Assembly: GCF_003048575.1 (NCBI RefSeq)
Contig: NZ_PIRZ01000001.1
Span: 248,001 to 312,000 of the forward strand
Direction of reading: 5' to 3'
From: Campylobacter concisus
GTDB taxonomy: Bacteria > Campylobacterota > Campylobacteria > Campylobacterales > Campylobacteraceae
Length of the DNA: 64,000 nucleotides
The position numbers and the translations under genes were made by a program. Below the pieces are notes generated by a model. That model was not told where the DNA came from and did not search any database. It was given only the letters and a program-made list of their open reading frames with translations. Positions 11,055 to 18,728 of the stretch are shown here, piece after piece (positions within the stretch are counted from its first letter, which is position 1; every line of letters starts with the position of its first letter).

Positions 11055-11124
11055 CTTACTAAATTTACGTTTAGTAAGCCTAATTCTTAGCTAAAGTCAC
11101 TATTTAAAAAGTATTGGCTTTAGC
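11055..11124. terminator. Hairpins downstream of efp
   Basis: A perfect 9-bp inverted repeat (11055-11063 / 11070-11078) is followed by a longer imperfect one (arms about 11090-11104 and 11110-11124). Neither has a strong plus-strand U-run. They may end efp transcription, or protect its 3' end. Confidence 0.35.
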
Positions 11125-11345
11125 AAAAAACTTCATTTCATACATTGTAAAATTTCAAGTAGCACTAGTATAGAATGCATAAAATTTTTATGCTCGATAA
11201 AAATCAAATATGGCCAAACATCAGCTAGTAAAATCTTTAAGAATCAAAAAATATATAAAAAAATAAAAATTCTTAGCGAGATAGACTAATATTTTAATTA
11301 TAAAATTTTTATATCAAGATAGTAGAATTGCAAGTTAAAAATAGG
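11125..11345. other. AT-rich intergenic stretch
   Basis: Together with the hairpins at 11055-11124 this forms the >300-base gap after efp. I see no open reading frame, RNA gene or clear promoter in it. Confidence 0.4.
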
Positions 11346-11371
11346 AAAAAACGAGACGGTTTCCCGTCTCG
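11346..11371 (-). terminator. Intrinsic terminator of the SelW-like gene
   Basis: A GC-rich 8-bp stem (11352-11359 / 11364-11371, 4-nt loop) is followed on the minus strand by a run of six T. It lies just past the stop of the SelW-like gene. Confidence 0.85.
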
Positions 11372-11381
11372 GTAGCTAGCA

Positions 11382-11639
11382 TTAAGCCGACTTTTCTTTA
11401 AGATATTTGTTTATAAGAGTTGTGATCTCTTCACCGTGAGGAAATCTCGCTTCATCATTTCCGATGCGATCTTTCTTAGAAAATATAACATCTCCATCAA
11501 CCTCGACAATGAAATTTCCACCACCACCTATAACCTTTTCGACTCTTGCATCACTAAAGTTCGCTTTTATTTCATCTTCTACACGAGAAGCTACCGGACG
11601 ATAGTTTCAAGAGTTGCAGTAAATAATTTTTACTTGCAT
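11382..11639 (-). CDS. SelW/Rdx-type selenoprotein with in-frame TGA (Sec11)
   Basis: Reading the minus strand from ATG at 11639 gives an 85-residue thioredoxin-like protein if the TGA at 11607-11609 is read as selenocysteine. The start is MQVKIIYCNS-U-NYRPVA, which places U in a C-x-x-U redox motif typical of the SelW/SelT/Rdx family. The C-terminal half ends with GEEITTLINKYLKEK, as in other Rdx proteins. A hairpin immediately follows the TGA, and a strong terminator follows the stop. The frame stays open for 74 codons after the TGA, which argues against chance. The role is inferred as thiol or selenenyl redox chemistry. The two formate dehydrogenases below use the same recoding. Confidence 0.88.
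11587..11608 (-). promoter_or_regulatory. Candidate bacterial SECIS hairpin of the SelW-like gene
   Basis: On the minus strand the bases starting within the TGA fold as GAAAC-TATC-GTCC-GGTA-GCTTC: nine positions with one mismatch and one U-G pair. Bacterial SECIS elements lie just 3' of the UGA inside the coding sequence, which is where this is. The apical loop differs from the GGU-type loops of the two fdh elements, so the fold is less certain. Confidence 0.5.
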
Positions 11640-11723
11640 GCTCTGTCCTTTCTTGTGAAATAAGCCAATATTATATAAAATTTTACTTAACAAATAAAAC
11701 ATATTACTTGAAAGGATAAATTT

Positions 11724-12275
11724 ATGAAAAAAGTTGCTGTGATTTTAGCTGAAGGATTTGAGGAGATAGAAGCACTAACTTCTGTTGATGTTTTACGTAG
11801 AGCTGGAGCGATAGCTTCTATTGTTGGGCTAAATGACGTAAACATCAAAGGGTGTCACAATATATGCGTAAAAGCCGACGTAACACTTCGCGAGATGAAA
11901 GAGCTAAACTATGATGCGATCGTCCTTCCTGGTGGACTTCCAGGAGCTAGCAATCTAGCAAATGATACAAGGCTCAAAGCAATTTTGCAAAATTTTGATA
12001 AAAGCAATAAGCTTATTTGTGCCATTTGTGCTGCTCCTATGGTACTCGAGAGTGCTGGTGTGCTAAAAGATCATTTTGTTTGTTATCCAGGATTCGAAGA
12101 AAATGTAAGAAGCGACAAAAGAGGCTACGTGAGCGATAAAAACGTGCTAAAAGATCAAAACATCATCACAGGAAAGGGTCCTGCTTTTTCGATGGAATTT
12201 GCACTTTTTATAGTTAAAAATTTACTTGGCGATGAAGCGTATCTTAAAGTAAAGAATGATTTACTTTATAAATAG
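11724..12275 (+). CDS. DJ-1/PfpI (YajL/ThiJ-like) family protein
   Basis: A 183-residue protein of the DJ-1 superfamily. The conserved Glu is in LAEGFEEIEAL, and the nucleophile-elbow cysteine is in LICAICAAPMVLE. VLPGGLPGA and the C-terminal GKGPAFSMEFALFI are subfamily marks of YajL/DJ-1. Proposed roles in the family are glyoxal/methylglyoxal detoxification and oxidative stress protection. AAAGGATAA lies ahead of the ATG. It is monocistronic. Confidence 0.93.
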   Translation: MKKVAVILAEGFEEIEALTSVDVLRRAGAIASIVGLNDVNIKGCHNICVKADVTLREMKELNYDAIVLPGGLPGASNLANDTRLKAILQNFDKSNKLICAICAAPMVLESAGVLKDHFVCYPGFEENVRSDKRGYVSDKNVLKDQNIITGKGPAFSMEFALFIVKNLLGDEAYLKVKNDLLYK

Positions 12276-12461
12276 CTTATAAAGATAAAATAATTTTTTA
12301 TTTAATTATTCTTTTTAAACTTAAGATTAAATTTTGTTTAGTGATAGTTATAAAAGTTCTATATATACGAGCTTGTAGCTTTTAAGAATATTTTTCAAAA
12401 AAATATAATAAATTTTTGATTTTTTACATCTTTTTGACGAAAATTAGCTATTATCACACTA

Positions 12462-12485
12462 ACCGAATAAATCGGTAATTTTTTT
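12462..12485 (+). promoter_or_regulatory. Terminator-like hairpin in the leader of the RRM gene
   Basis: ACCGA-ATAAA-TCGGT followed by AATTTTTTT lies 14 bases before the GTG start at 12499. It has the form of a weak intrinsic terminator placed between promoter and gene, so it may act as an attenuator or as an RNA thermosensor. A TATAAT at 12404 could be the promoter. Inference only. Confidence 0.35.
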
Positions 12486-12498
12486 AAGGAACACTCCT

Positions 12499-12744
12499 GT
12501 GAATATTTATGTAGGAAATTTGTCGTATAGAACGACAGAGGCAGAATTAAAGGAAGCCTTTGCACAATTTGGTGAAGTAAGGCGAGCAAAAATAGTAAAA
12601 GATAGAGAAACTGATCGTTCAAAAGGCTTTGGCTTTGTTGAAATGGACGATGCAAATGAGGGACAAAAGGCTATAGACGCGCTAAATGAAAAAGAACTAG
12701 GCGGACGTACTTTAAGGGTAAATGAGGCTAGACCAAGAGATTAA
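12499..12744 (+). CDS. Small RRM-domain RNA-binding protein
   Basis: An 81-residue single RRM. RNP2 is IYVGNLSY and RNP1 is KGFGFVEM, with a conserved C-terminal GGRTLRVNEARPR. Such proteins in Campylobacterota and cyanobacteria bind single-stranded RNA, often in cold response. The start is GTG after AAGGAACA. It overlaps the gluQ remnant by 23 bp in another frame. Confidence 0.92.
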   Translation: MNIYVGNLSYRTTEAELKEAFAQFGEVRRAKIVKDRETDRSKGFGFVEMDDANEGQKAIDALNEKELGGRTLRVNEARPRD

Positions 12745-13399
12745 TGACTATTTGCCACCAAATGGTGGCATAGCATCCCGTATAGCTCCTACGCCTAGTG
12801 GGTTTTTGCATGCTGGCAATGCTTATAACTTTATCCTAACCTATCTTTTGACACGTTCGGTAAGTGGCGTTTTACGCTTACGTATCGATGATTATGATCT
12901 TAGTAGATACCGGCAAGAATTTGTTCAAAATATCTTTGATGTTTTAGAATTTTTAGGGCTTGAATATGATAAAGGGCCAATTAGCGTAAGTGACTTTGAA
13001 CGTAATTTTAGCTTTAAAGTAAGAGCTAAAAGATACGAAGATATACTTGAAAAACTGGATGAAATTTATATCTGCGAATGTTCTAGAACTACAAAGTGTG
13101 CCTATAAAAACGGCATTTACACTAAAATATGCAAAGATAAAAATCTTAAATTTACAAAAGATAAAACCGCCATTAGGTTAAGCATTGATGAATACGATGA
13201 GCTAGGTAAGGTTGTCGCAGTGCAGATGGGTGATTTTTTGATTTATAAAAAGGATTTTATTCCGGCTTATAACCTTGCAAGCGTGATAGATGACGAGGAT
13301 ATGGGCGTAAATTTGGTTATTAGAGGAGAAGATCTGCTGCCTTGCACACTAGCTCAAAGATACCTTGCAAAAAGGCTAAAATTTGGTTTTGGAAAGTGA
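12722..13399 (+). pseudogene. gluQ: GluQ-like (glutamyl-Q tRNA(Asp) synthetase) gene, 3' truncated
   Basis: The first ~220 residues are a class I glutamyl-tRNA-synthetase-like core. The nucleotide-binding HIGH-type motif is RIAPTPSGFLHAGNAYNF. LRIDDYDLSRYR and VIRGEDLLPCTLAQ follow. Full-length GluQ is about 280-300 residues with a KMSKS-like lysine motif past residue ~235. Here the frame ends at residue 225, before that motif. The last few codons (GFGK) lie in sequence that looks like the 3' part of tmRNA, so the gene appears cut and joined to an ssrA fragment. Loss of the second active-site motif makes activity unlikely. Confidence 0.75.
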
Positions 13400-13493
13400 G
13401 CCTTTTTAGATGAAATTTTCACTTTTGCTAAGCGTGTAGAGGCTGTACGGATTTTGTTTTTGGACAGGGGTTCGATCCCCCTCGCTTCCACCA
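13386..13493 (+). ncRNA. ssrA: 3' fragment of tmRNA (ssrA), probable recombination scar
   Basis: The segment ends in a tRNA-like T-arm (AGGGG / TTCGATC loop / CCCCT at 66-82 of the 13400s) and the 3' end CTCGCTTCCACCA with encoded CCA. Before it are GCTAAGCGTGTAGAGG and TTTTTGGACAGGGG, which match the 3' end of Campylobacter tmRNA as I recall it. A 7-bp helix (13393-13399 / 13419-13425) matches the last pseudoknot stem in position. No 5' acceptor partner, tag-peptide reading frame or tmRNA 5' half is present upstream, so this is a fragment and not a working tmRNA. Confidence 0.8.
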
Positions 13494-13581
13494 TCTTACT
13501 TTAAATTTTTCTTAGATTTACTTACTTTTTAAAATAATATAAACTAAAATAACACAACTCATATAAACAAAGGAGAGGGAT

Positions 13582-14538
13582 ATGTTTTGGGGATTTGATT
13601 ATGCTGACGATTTTAACGAAGGCTTTGCTCGGGTTCGAAAAGATTACAAATGGGGTTATATAAATACTAAAGGTGAGCAGATCGTAGAGTGTAAATTTTA
13701 TTATGCTGACGATTTTAACGAAGGTCTTGCTATGGTTAAAAAAGATGGCAAGTATGGATATATAAACACCAAAGGTGAGCAAGCCATAGAGTGTAAATTT
13801 GATGGTGTTGGTGATTTTAACGAAGGTTTTGCTATAGTTGCAAAAGACGGCAAGTGCGGATATATAAACACCAAAGGCGAACAGATCATAGAGTGTAAAT
13901 TTGATGAAGCATGCGACTTTAAAGAGGGCTTTGCTATGGTTAAAAAAGATCGCAAATGGAGTTATATAAACACCAAAGGTGAGCAAGCCATAGAGTGTAA
14001 ATTTGATGGTGTTGACGATTTTAACGAAGGTTTTGCTATAGTTGCAAAAGACGGCAAGTATGGATATATAAACACCAAAGGTGAGCAGATCATAGAGTGT
14101 AAATTTGATGATGCTCGGGGTTTTAACGAAGGCTTTGCTCGGGTTCAAAAAGACGACAAATGGGGTTATATAAATACTAAAGGTGAGCAGATCGTAGAGT
14201 GTAAATTTTATTATGCTGACGATTTTAACGAAGGCTTTGCTCGGGTTCAAAAAGACGGCAAATGGGGCTATATAAATACCAAAGGATGTTTTGTCATTTT
14301 TGACGAAAGCAAAAATGAGATAGAAGTGTTTGATAAGGCTATAGACATGTCAAATAACATTTTCTACTTATCGCGGCTAGATGATAAATTTGGACTTTTG
14401 GATGAAAACTTTAATGTCGTTGTCAAAAATAGCATTTATGGTGAATTTGAGGTGCTTCAAAGGATAAATGAAACTACTTTTTTGATAAAAATAGCAGAGA
14501 GAGAACTCTTTGTGGATAGCGAAGGGAATTTCAGATAA
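13582..14538 (+). CDS. WG-repeat protein (seven 34-residue repeats)
   Basis: A 318-residue protein. About residues 4-240 are seven near-identical 34-residue units of the form FNEGFAxVxKDGKWGYINTK (then GEQIIECKF). This is the WG-repeat (KWG/Leptospira-type) family, thought to form a beta-propeller-like or solenoid surface. The C-terminal ~85 residues are non-repetitive (SRLDDKFGLLDENFNVVVKN). There is no signal peptide or membrane segment, so it is probably cytoplasmic. The RBS is AAGGAGAGGG. Function unknown; binding or effector-like roles are guesses. It stands alone next to the tmRNA scar, which suggests acquired DNA. Confidence 0.88.
   Translation: MFWGFDYADDFNEGFARVRKDYKWGYINTKGEQIVECKFYYADDFNEGLAMVKKDGKYGYINTKGEQAIECKFDGVGDFNEGFAIVAKDGKCGYINTKGEQIIECKFDEACDFKEGFAMVKKDRKWSYINTKGEQAIECKFDGVDDFNEGFAIVAKDGKYGYINTKGEQIIECKFDDARGFNEGFARVQKDDKWGYINTKGEQIVECKFYYADDFNEGFARVQKDGKWGYINTKGCFVIFDESKNEIEVFDKAIDMSNNIFYLSRLDDKFGLLDENFNVVVKNSIYGEFEVLQRINETTFLIKIAERELFVDSEGNFR
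13588..14283 (+). repeat. Seven tandem 102-bp repeats inside the WG gene
   Basis: Each unit is 102 bp (34 codons) and repeats with high nucleotide identity. Blocks such as GATTTTAACGAAGG and TATATAAACACCAAAGG recur in every unit. Repeats 3 and 5, and repeats 1, 6 and 7, are closest to each other, which suggests recent duplication or gene conversion. The unit is a multiple of three, so copy-number change would keep the frame. Confidence 0.9.
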
Positions 14539-14557
14539 ACTAGCTATAAAAAGCTTT

Positions 14558-14591
14558 ACCAGCCAGTTAAATTTAACTTGGCTGGTTTTTT
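14558..14591 (+). terminator. Intrinsic terminator of the WG-repeat gene
   Basis: ACCAGCCA (14558-14565) pairs with TGGCTGGT (14579-14586), the inner arms GTTAAA/TTTAAC extend the stem, and a T-run follows. Confidence 0.85.
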
Positions 14592-15453
14592 ATCTAAGTT
14601 TTGTCTCAAAAAATGTGCCAAAAAGCGAGTTTATGCCTTGCTTTGTAAATTTCTCCATTATCTTTTCGAGCTGCGGTTTTTCTTGCCAGACGGGCTCATC
14701 TACGAGGCTCATTTTAGCTAGCTCATTTTGAGCGTCTATGTAGCTGCCAAGGCTATCTATTAGCCCTATTTTTAGGGCATTTTGTGCTAAAAAGACCCTT
14801 GCATTTGCCCACTCGTCTTTTTTCTTGATATCTAAATTTCTAGCCGCTGCCACGTCGCTTACAAAGAGCATGTAAGCGTCATTTACGAGCCCTTGTAAGC
14901 TCTCGCGCTCCTGTTTGCTCCAGCTCCTCATAAAAGTGCCAGCCTCTTTAAACTCGCCAGCCTTCACCACCTGCTCGCTCACGCCTAAATTTTTGGCTAA
15001 ATTTTCGATGTTTGCCCCTTGCATGATGACGCCGATAGAGCCGATGAAAGCGCCTGGGTTTGCGATGATGGCGTCGGCATTTACGCCGGCGTAGTAGCTG
15101 CCACTTGCCATGTTGCCAGCAGCGTATGCGAGCACTTTTTTGCTCTCTTTTAGTCGCTTGACCGCCATGGCTAGCTCCACGCTCGGGCTTAGTGCGCCGC
15201 CTGGGCTGTCGATGTAGAGCAGCACGCCTTTGATGTTGCTATCAGCTCTTGCCTTTTCGAGCTCGTCTAAAATTTCGCTAGTATCTACTATCGTGCCAGT
15301 GATGTCTATGCGAGCTAAATTTGGCTCTTTCATCTTGCCATTTGGCGCAAATATTAAAAATAAGATCAGTAAAAATATGAGTGCCTTAAAGTAGCTATTT
15401 ATAAATTTAAAAATTCCCAAAATTCCCCTAAAAATAAGCCTTAAAATTTGCAA
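14590..15453 (-). CDS. sppA: Signal peptide peptidase SppA (36K type)
   Basis: A 287-residue membrane-anchored serine peptidase of the S49 family that degrades cleaved signal peptides. One membrane segment lies at about 16-38 (YFKALIFLLILFLIF). The nucleophile is the serine in GNMASGSYYAG, and the lysine general base is expected ~50 residues later in the GFIGSIGVIMQG-to-VKAGEFKE region. Its start overlaps the 3' end of the upstream deaminase by 13 bp, so the two are cotranscribed, as recalled for C. jejuni pspA. Confidence 0.93.
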   Translation of the reverse strand: MQILRLIFRGILGIFKFINSYFKALIFLLILFLIFAPNGKMKEPNLARIDITGTIVDTSEILDELEKARADSNIKGVLLYIDSPGGALSPSVELAMAVKRLKESKKVLAYAAGNMASGSYYAGVNADAIIANPGAFIGSIGVIMQGANIENLAKNLGVSEQVVKAGEFKEAGTFMRSWSKQERESLQGLVNDAYMLFVSDVAAARNLDIKKKDEWANARVFLAQNALKIGLIDSLGSYIDAQNELAKMSLVDEPVWQEKPQLEKIMEKFTKQGINSLFGTFFETKLR

Positions 15454-16658
15454 ATTTTGCCTCCGATATATAGTTTTTTAGTCTCGTTTGTGTGAAGTAT
15501 GAGCTGTAATATTAGCTCACTGTCATCGCACTCTAGGTCGTTATAGATGGCCAGATCGGCCGCACGTCCAGCTCTTATCTCGCCGTTATTCGTCCTAAGT
15601 GCCTTTGCGCCTTCATGCGTTGCAGCGACAAAAAGTCTGGTGGCAAGCTCGTTTAGATTAAGGCTAGCGTGGGTAAATAGGGCGGCTCTTAGTTCATGCC
15701 AGAAATTTAGGCTGATATTTGAGCTAAGACCGTCTGTGCCGATATTTAAGCTCACATTGTTTTTGAAAATTTCTTTTAAATTTAGCGCCTTTTTGCCAAG
15801 TAGCCTGTTTGAAACGGCGCAGTGTGTAACGCTATGATGAGGCTTAAATTTAGCAAAATCACTCACATAAACGCAGTGCGTAAATAGCGTATTTATCTCA
15901 CGAAACATCTCAAAATAGCTCTTAGCGTCATACATCGGCCTTGGATCTGGGCTAAATCTTAAAAGATGTTTTTTAAAGCCACCACTGCCACGTTCTAGCC
16001 ACTGCTTTTCAGCCTTGCTCTCTAAAAAGTGTGTGCTTACAAGTAGCTCATCTTTTTTAGCCATTTCAAGGGCAGCTTTGGCAAGCTTGGGGTGCACAGA
16101 GTAGGGCGAGTGCAGCGAGATGGCTGGGGTGAAATTTTTGTTTTTATAGCCCTTTGTCTTTTCAAATTTGGCTAAGAAATTTTGCAAATTTTGTTCGCAC
16201 ATCTTCTCGCTTGAGCCTAAAATTTCACTAAAAAGCACGACTTTTAATGGGCTGCTGGCTAAAATTTCAAGATCCGAGCCAAAGCTAGAGATCTCGCCAA
16301 TAGTGCAAACTCCACTTTTAAGCAGTGAATTTATAGCCCCGTTCATCGCTTTTTTGGCGTCCATTTTAGCTAGCTCGCCGCCTTTATCGACGATAGAGCC
16401 AAGCCACTTTATAAAGTCGCCATATTTTAGCGTGCTAACATTTGAGCTAAACTCCAAATGAACGTGCGTATTTACGAACGCTGGGGCGATTACGCTCTCA
16501 CCAAAGTCGTAAATTTTTGCATCTTTAAATTTTTTTTGCGCCTCTTTTTCGCTTGTAATTTCTAAAATTTTATCATTTTCAATAACAACACAAGAATTCC
16601 TTAAAATTTTTGGATTTTCTCCGCCAGTGATGATCTTTTTTGCTTTTAAAATTTCCAC
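15441..16658 (-). CDS. Amidohydrolase, aminofutalosine deaminase family
   Basis: A 405-residue ATZ/TRZ-type metal-dependent hydrolase. Metal ligands are visible in NTHVHLEFSS, STHFLES, THCVYVSD and GTDGLSSN. Campylobacterota make menaquinone by the futalosine pathway, and this subgroup includes enzymes that deaminate 6-amino-6-deoxyfutalosine. That assignment rests on family and on its place beside aroQ/sppA as in C. jejuni; another amino-purine or pterin substrate remains possible. It is divergent from aroQ. Confidence 0.82.
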   Translation of the reverse strand: MEILKAKKIITGGENPKILRNSCVVIENDKILEITSEKEAQKKFKDAKIYDFGESVIAPAFVNTHVHLEFSSNVSTLKYGDFIKWLGSIVDKGGELAKMDAKKAMNGAINSLLKSGVCTIGEISSFGSDLEILASSPLKVVLFSEILGSSEKMCEQNLQNFLAKFEKTKGYKNKNFTPAISLHSPYSVHPKLAKAALEMAKKDELLVSTHFLESKAEKQWLERGSGGFKKHLLRFSPDPRPMYDAKSYFEMFREINTLFTHCVYVSDFAKFKPHHSVTHCAVSNRLLGKKALNLKEIFKNNVSLNIGTDGLSSNISLNFWHELRAALFTHASLNLNELATRLFVAATHEGAKALRTNNGEIRAGRAADLAIYNDLECDDSELILQLILHTNETKKLYIGGKICKF

Positions 16659-16709
16659 ATTTGAGCCTTAAATTTTTGTTATTGTAGCGAAAATTTAGGA
16701 ACGAAAATG

Positions 16710-16739
16710 TATAATTTGGGCTATTTAATTAAAAAGGAG
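16710..16739 (+). promoter_or_regulatory. aroQ -10 element and ribosome binding site
   Basis: TATAAT at 16710-16715 and AAGGAG at 16734-16739, four bases before the aroQ ATG. This is a typical Campylobacter promoter and RBS layout. Confidence 0.6.
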
Positions 16740-16743
16740 TGAC

Positions 16744-17223
16744 ATGGATAAGAAGCTAAAAATAATGGTTATCCAAGGCCCAAATATCAACATGCTTGGC
16801 GCTAGAGAGCCAGGAATTTATGGCGTTATGAAGATGGAAGATATCCACTCTCAAATGAAGATTGTCGCCGATCAAAATGACGTTGAGATCGAGTTTTTTC
16901 AAAGCAACCTTGAGGGCGAGCTAGTCGATAAGATCCAAGAGTGCTTGGGCGATGCTGACGGCATCATCATAAACCCAGCCGCTTACACTCACACCTCTAT
17001 TGCTATCCGTGATGCGCTAAGTGCGGTTGCACTGCCAGTTATCGAGGTGCATATCAGCAACGTTTATAGAAGAGAAGAGTTCCGCCACAAAAGCCTCATC
17101 GCACCAGTTGCGGCAGGTCAGATCGTAGGCTTTGGACCAGTTGGCTATCATTTAGCGATGATAGGCATGCTTCAAATTTTTGAGCAAATCAAAGCAGTAA
17201 GAGCAAATCAAAAAGCACAATGA
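16744..17223 (+). CDS. aroQ: 3-dehydroquinate dehydratase, type II
   Basis: A 159-residue type II dehydroquinase, the third step of the shikimate pathway. Visible are [17 protein letters not shown] with the catalytic tyrosine, [31 protein letters not shown] with the catalytic histidine, and EVHISN[11 protein letters not shown]. It overlaps the next gene by 4 bp and starts a long run through fliY. Confidence 0.97.
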   Translation: MDKKLKIMVIQGPNINMLGAREPGIYGVMKMEDIHSQMKIVADQNDVEIEFFQSNLEGELVDKIQECLGDADGIIINPAAYTHTSIAIRDALSAVALPVIEVHISNVYRREEFRHKSLIAPVAAGQIVGFGPVGYHLAMIGMLQIFEQIKAVRANQKAQ

Positions 17224-18245
17224 ATTTCATCTTAAAGGACGAAAACGCCGTATTTTACGAGTGCGGTTATAGCTGTGATAATGAGTTTTTGCTATGCGTT
17301 GATGGCGTGAAATACTTTTTTACGGATGCGAGGTATTATTTTGAGGCAAAAAGCTGCGTAAATGCAGGCGTGGTCGTTCTTTTAGTGCAGAGAAATTTAA
17401 TAAGCGAGGTCAGGGCATTTTTAAGAAAGATGAAGCCAAGTAGCCTCGTTTTTAACCCTGATGAGCTAAGTATCAGCGAGTTTAACGCACTTAGCAAAGG
17501 TTTTAAGATAAATTTCAAGCCAAAGGTAAATTTTTCTAGGCTAAAGAGAATTTGCAAAAGCGAAGATGAGATAAAAATTTTAAAAAAAGCTAGCGAATTT
17601 GGGGCGAAATGCTTTGATGAATTTGCTAAATTTGTGCGTGAAAATGGCGAAAGAATGAGTGAGAAAGAGCTTCATTTTAACGCCTCGCTCATTTTTAGGC
17701 AAAAAAACGAGCTAGGTCTTAGCTTCGATCCGATCGTGGCGATAAACGAAAATGCCGCAAAGGCGCATGCGCTACCTGGGGATAAAATTTTAAAAAGGGG
17801 CGATTTGCTACTACTTGATGCTGGAGTTAAATTTAAGCGATACTGCTCTGATCGCACCAGAACTGCTTGCTTTGATGAAAATTTTAACTTCTCAAAGGAG
17901 CAAAAATTTAAAAATGCCAAAATGCAAGAAATTTACGAGATCGTAAAAGAGGCTCAGGCTGCTGCGATAAAGGTCGCAAGAGCTGGCGTTAGGGCGTGCG
18001 AGATAGACCTTGCAGCAAGAAACGTGATAGCAAAGGCTGGATATGAAAAGGCCTTTTTCCACTCGACAGGACACGGCGTGGGTGTCGATATACACGAGCT
18101 TCCAGTCATCTCAGCAAGGAGCGAAACGCTCATAAAAGAGGGCATGGTCTTTAGCGTGGAGCCTGGAATTTATCTAGAAAATGAATTTGGTGTGCGCATC
18201 GAGGACGTAGTGGTCGCAAGAGAAGGTGGGTGCGAAATTTTATGA
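17220..18245 (+). CDS. M24 family metallopeptidase (aminopeptidase P-like)
   Basis: A 341-residue Xaa-Pro aminopeptidase-like protein. The C-terminal pita-bread domain has all five dinuclear metal ligands in view: [18 protein letters not shown] (two Asp), [12 protein letters not shown] (His), VFSVEPGIY (Glu) and GVRIEDVVV (Glu). The N-terminal creatinase-like domain is short. It probably releases the first residue from X-Pro peptides in the cytoplasm. It overlaps folK by ATGA. Confidence 0.93.
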   Translation: MNFILKDENAVFYECGYSCDNEFLLCVDGVKYFFTDARYYFEAKSCVNAGVVVLLVQRNLISEVRAFLRKMKPSSLVFNPDELSISEFNALSKGFKINFKPKVNFSRLKRICKSEDEIKILKKASEFGAKCFDEFAKFVRENGERMSEKELHFNASLIFRQKNELGLSFDPIVAINENAAKAHALPGDKILKRGDLLLLDAGVKFKRYCSDRTRTACFDENFNFSKEQKFKNAKMQEIYEIVKEAQAAAIKVARAGVRACEIDLAARNVIAKAGYEKAFFHSTGHGVGVDIHELPVISARSETLIKEGMVFSVEPGIYLENEFGVRIEDVVVAREGGCEIL

Positions 18246-18718
18246 GGCTAGCTGGAGCAAGAAAGATCGTAAAAAGCCGTTTTTGCCCTAGTTTTTTTCA
18301 AAAAAGAGATGAGTTTAAGTATGAGGCGCTAGTTGGCATGGGTGGCAACATCGGTAATAGCGCAAAGAGGTTTGATAAATTTATAAGAGTGGTTAGTGAA
18401 GATAGGCGTTTTCACGTAGTTGAAGTCTCGCCGATCCTTATAAATGCGGCGTTTGGTTATGAAGCGCAGGATGATTTTAGTAACGCTGTTATAAATTTAC
18501 AAACATCTATGAGCCCTAGAGAAACTCTAAAAATTTTGGGGCACTATGAGAGTAAATTTAAGCGTATCAGGACATTTAAAAATGCGCCGCGCACGCTTGA
18601 TCTGGATATTTTGTATTTTAGTAAAAAAGTCTATAAAACGCCGCGCCTTATCGTTCCACACCCAGGAGCCGATAAGAGGCTTAGCGTGATCGTGCCACTA
18701 GGGCTTATGAGAGGTTAA
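18242..18718 (+). CDS. folK: 2-amino-4-hydroxy-6-hydroxymethyldihydropteridine pyrophosphokinase
   Basis: A 158-residue HPPK, which transfers pyrophosphate from ATP to the pterin in folate synthesis. FKNAPRTLDLDILYF is the signature, and IVPHPGADKRLSVIVPL follows. ATG at 18242 overlaps the preceding TGA; a GTG four codons upstream (18230) is less likely. It has an N-terminal extension of ~30 basic residues compared with E. coli FolK. It precedes flhF, as in C. jejuni. Confidence 0.93.
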   Translation: MRLAGARKIVKSRFCPSFFQKRDEFKYEALVGMGGNIGNSAKRFDKFIRVVSEDRRFHVVEVSPILINAAFGYEAQDDFSNAVINLQTSMSPRETLKILGHYESKFKRIRTFKNAPRTLDLDILYFSKKVYKTPRLIVPHPGADKRLSVIVPLGLMRG

Positions 18719-18728
18719 AAGGATATAA

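Noticed and set aside
13522-14250. Long minus-strand open frame opposite the WG-repeat gene (242 codons)
   Set aside because: It is the antisense shadow of the 102-bp repeats; its repetitive translation follows from the plus-strand repeats, and it has no RBS or family match.
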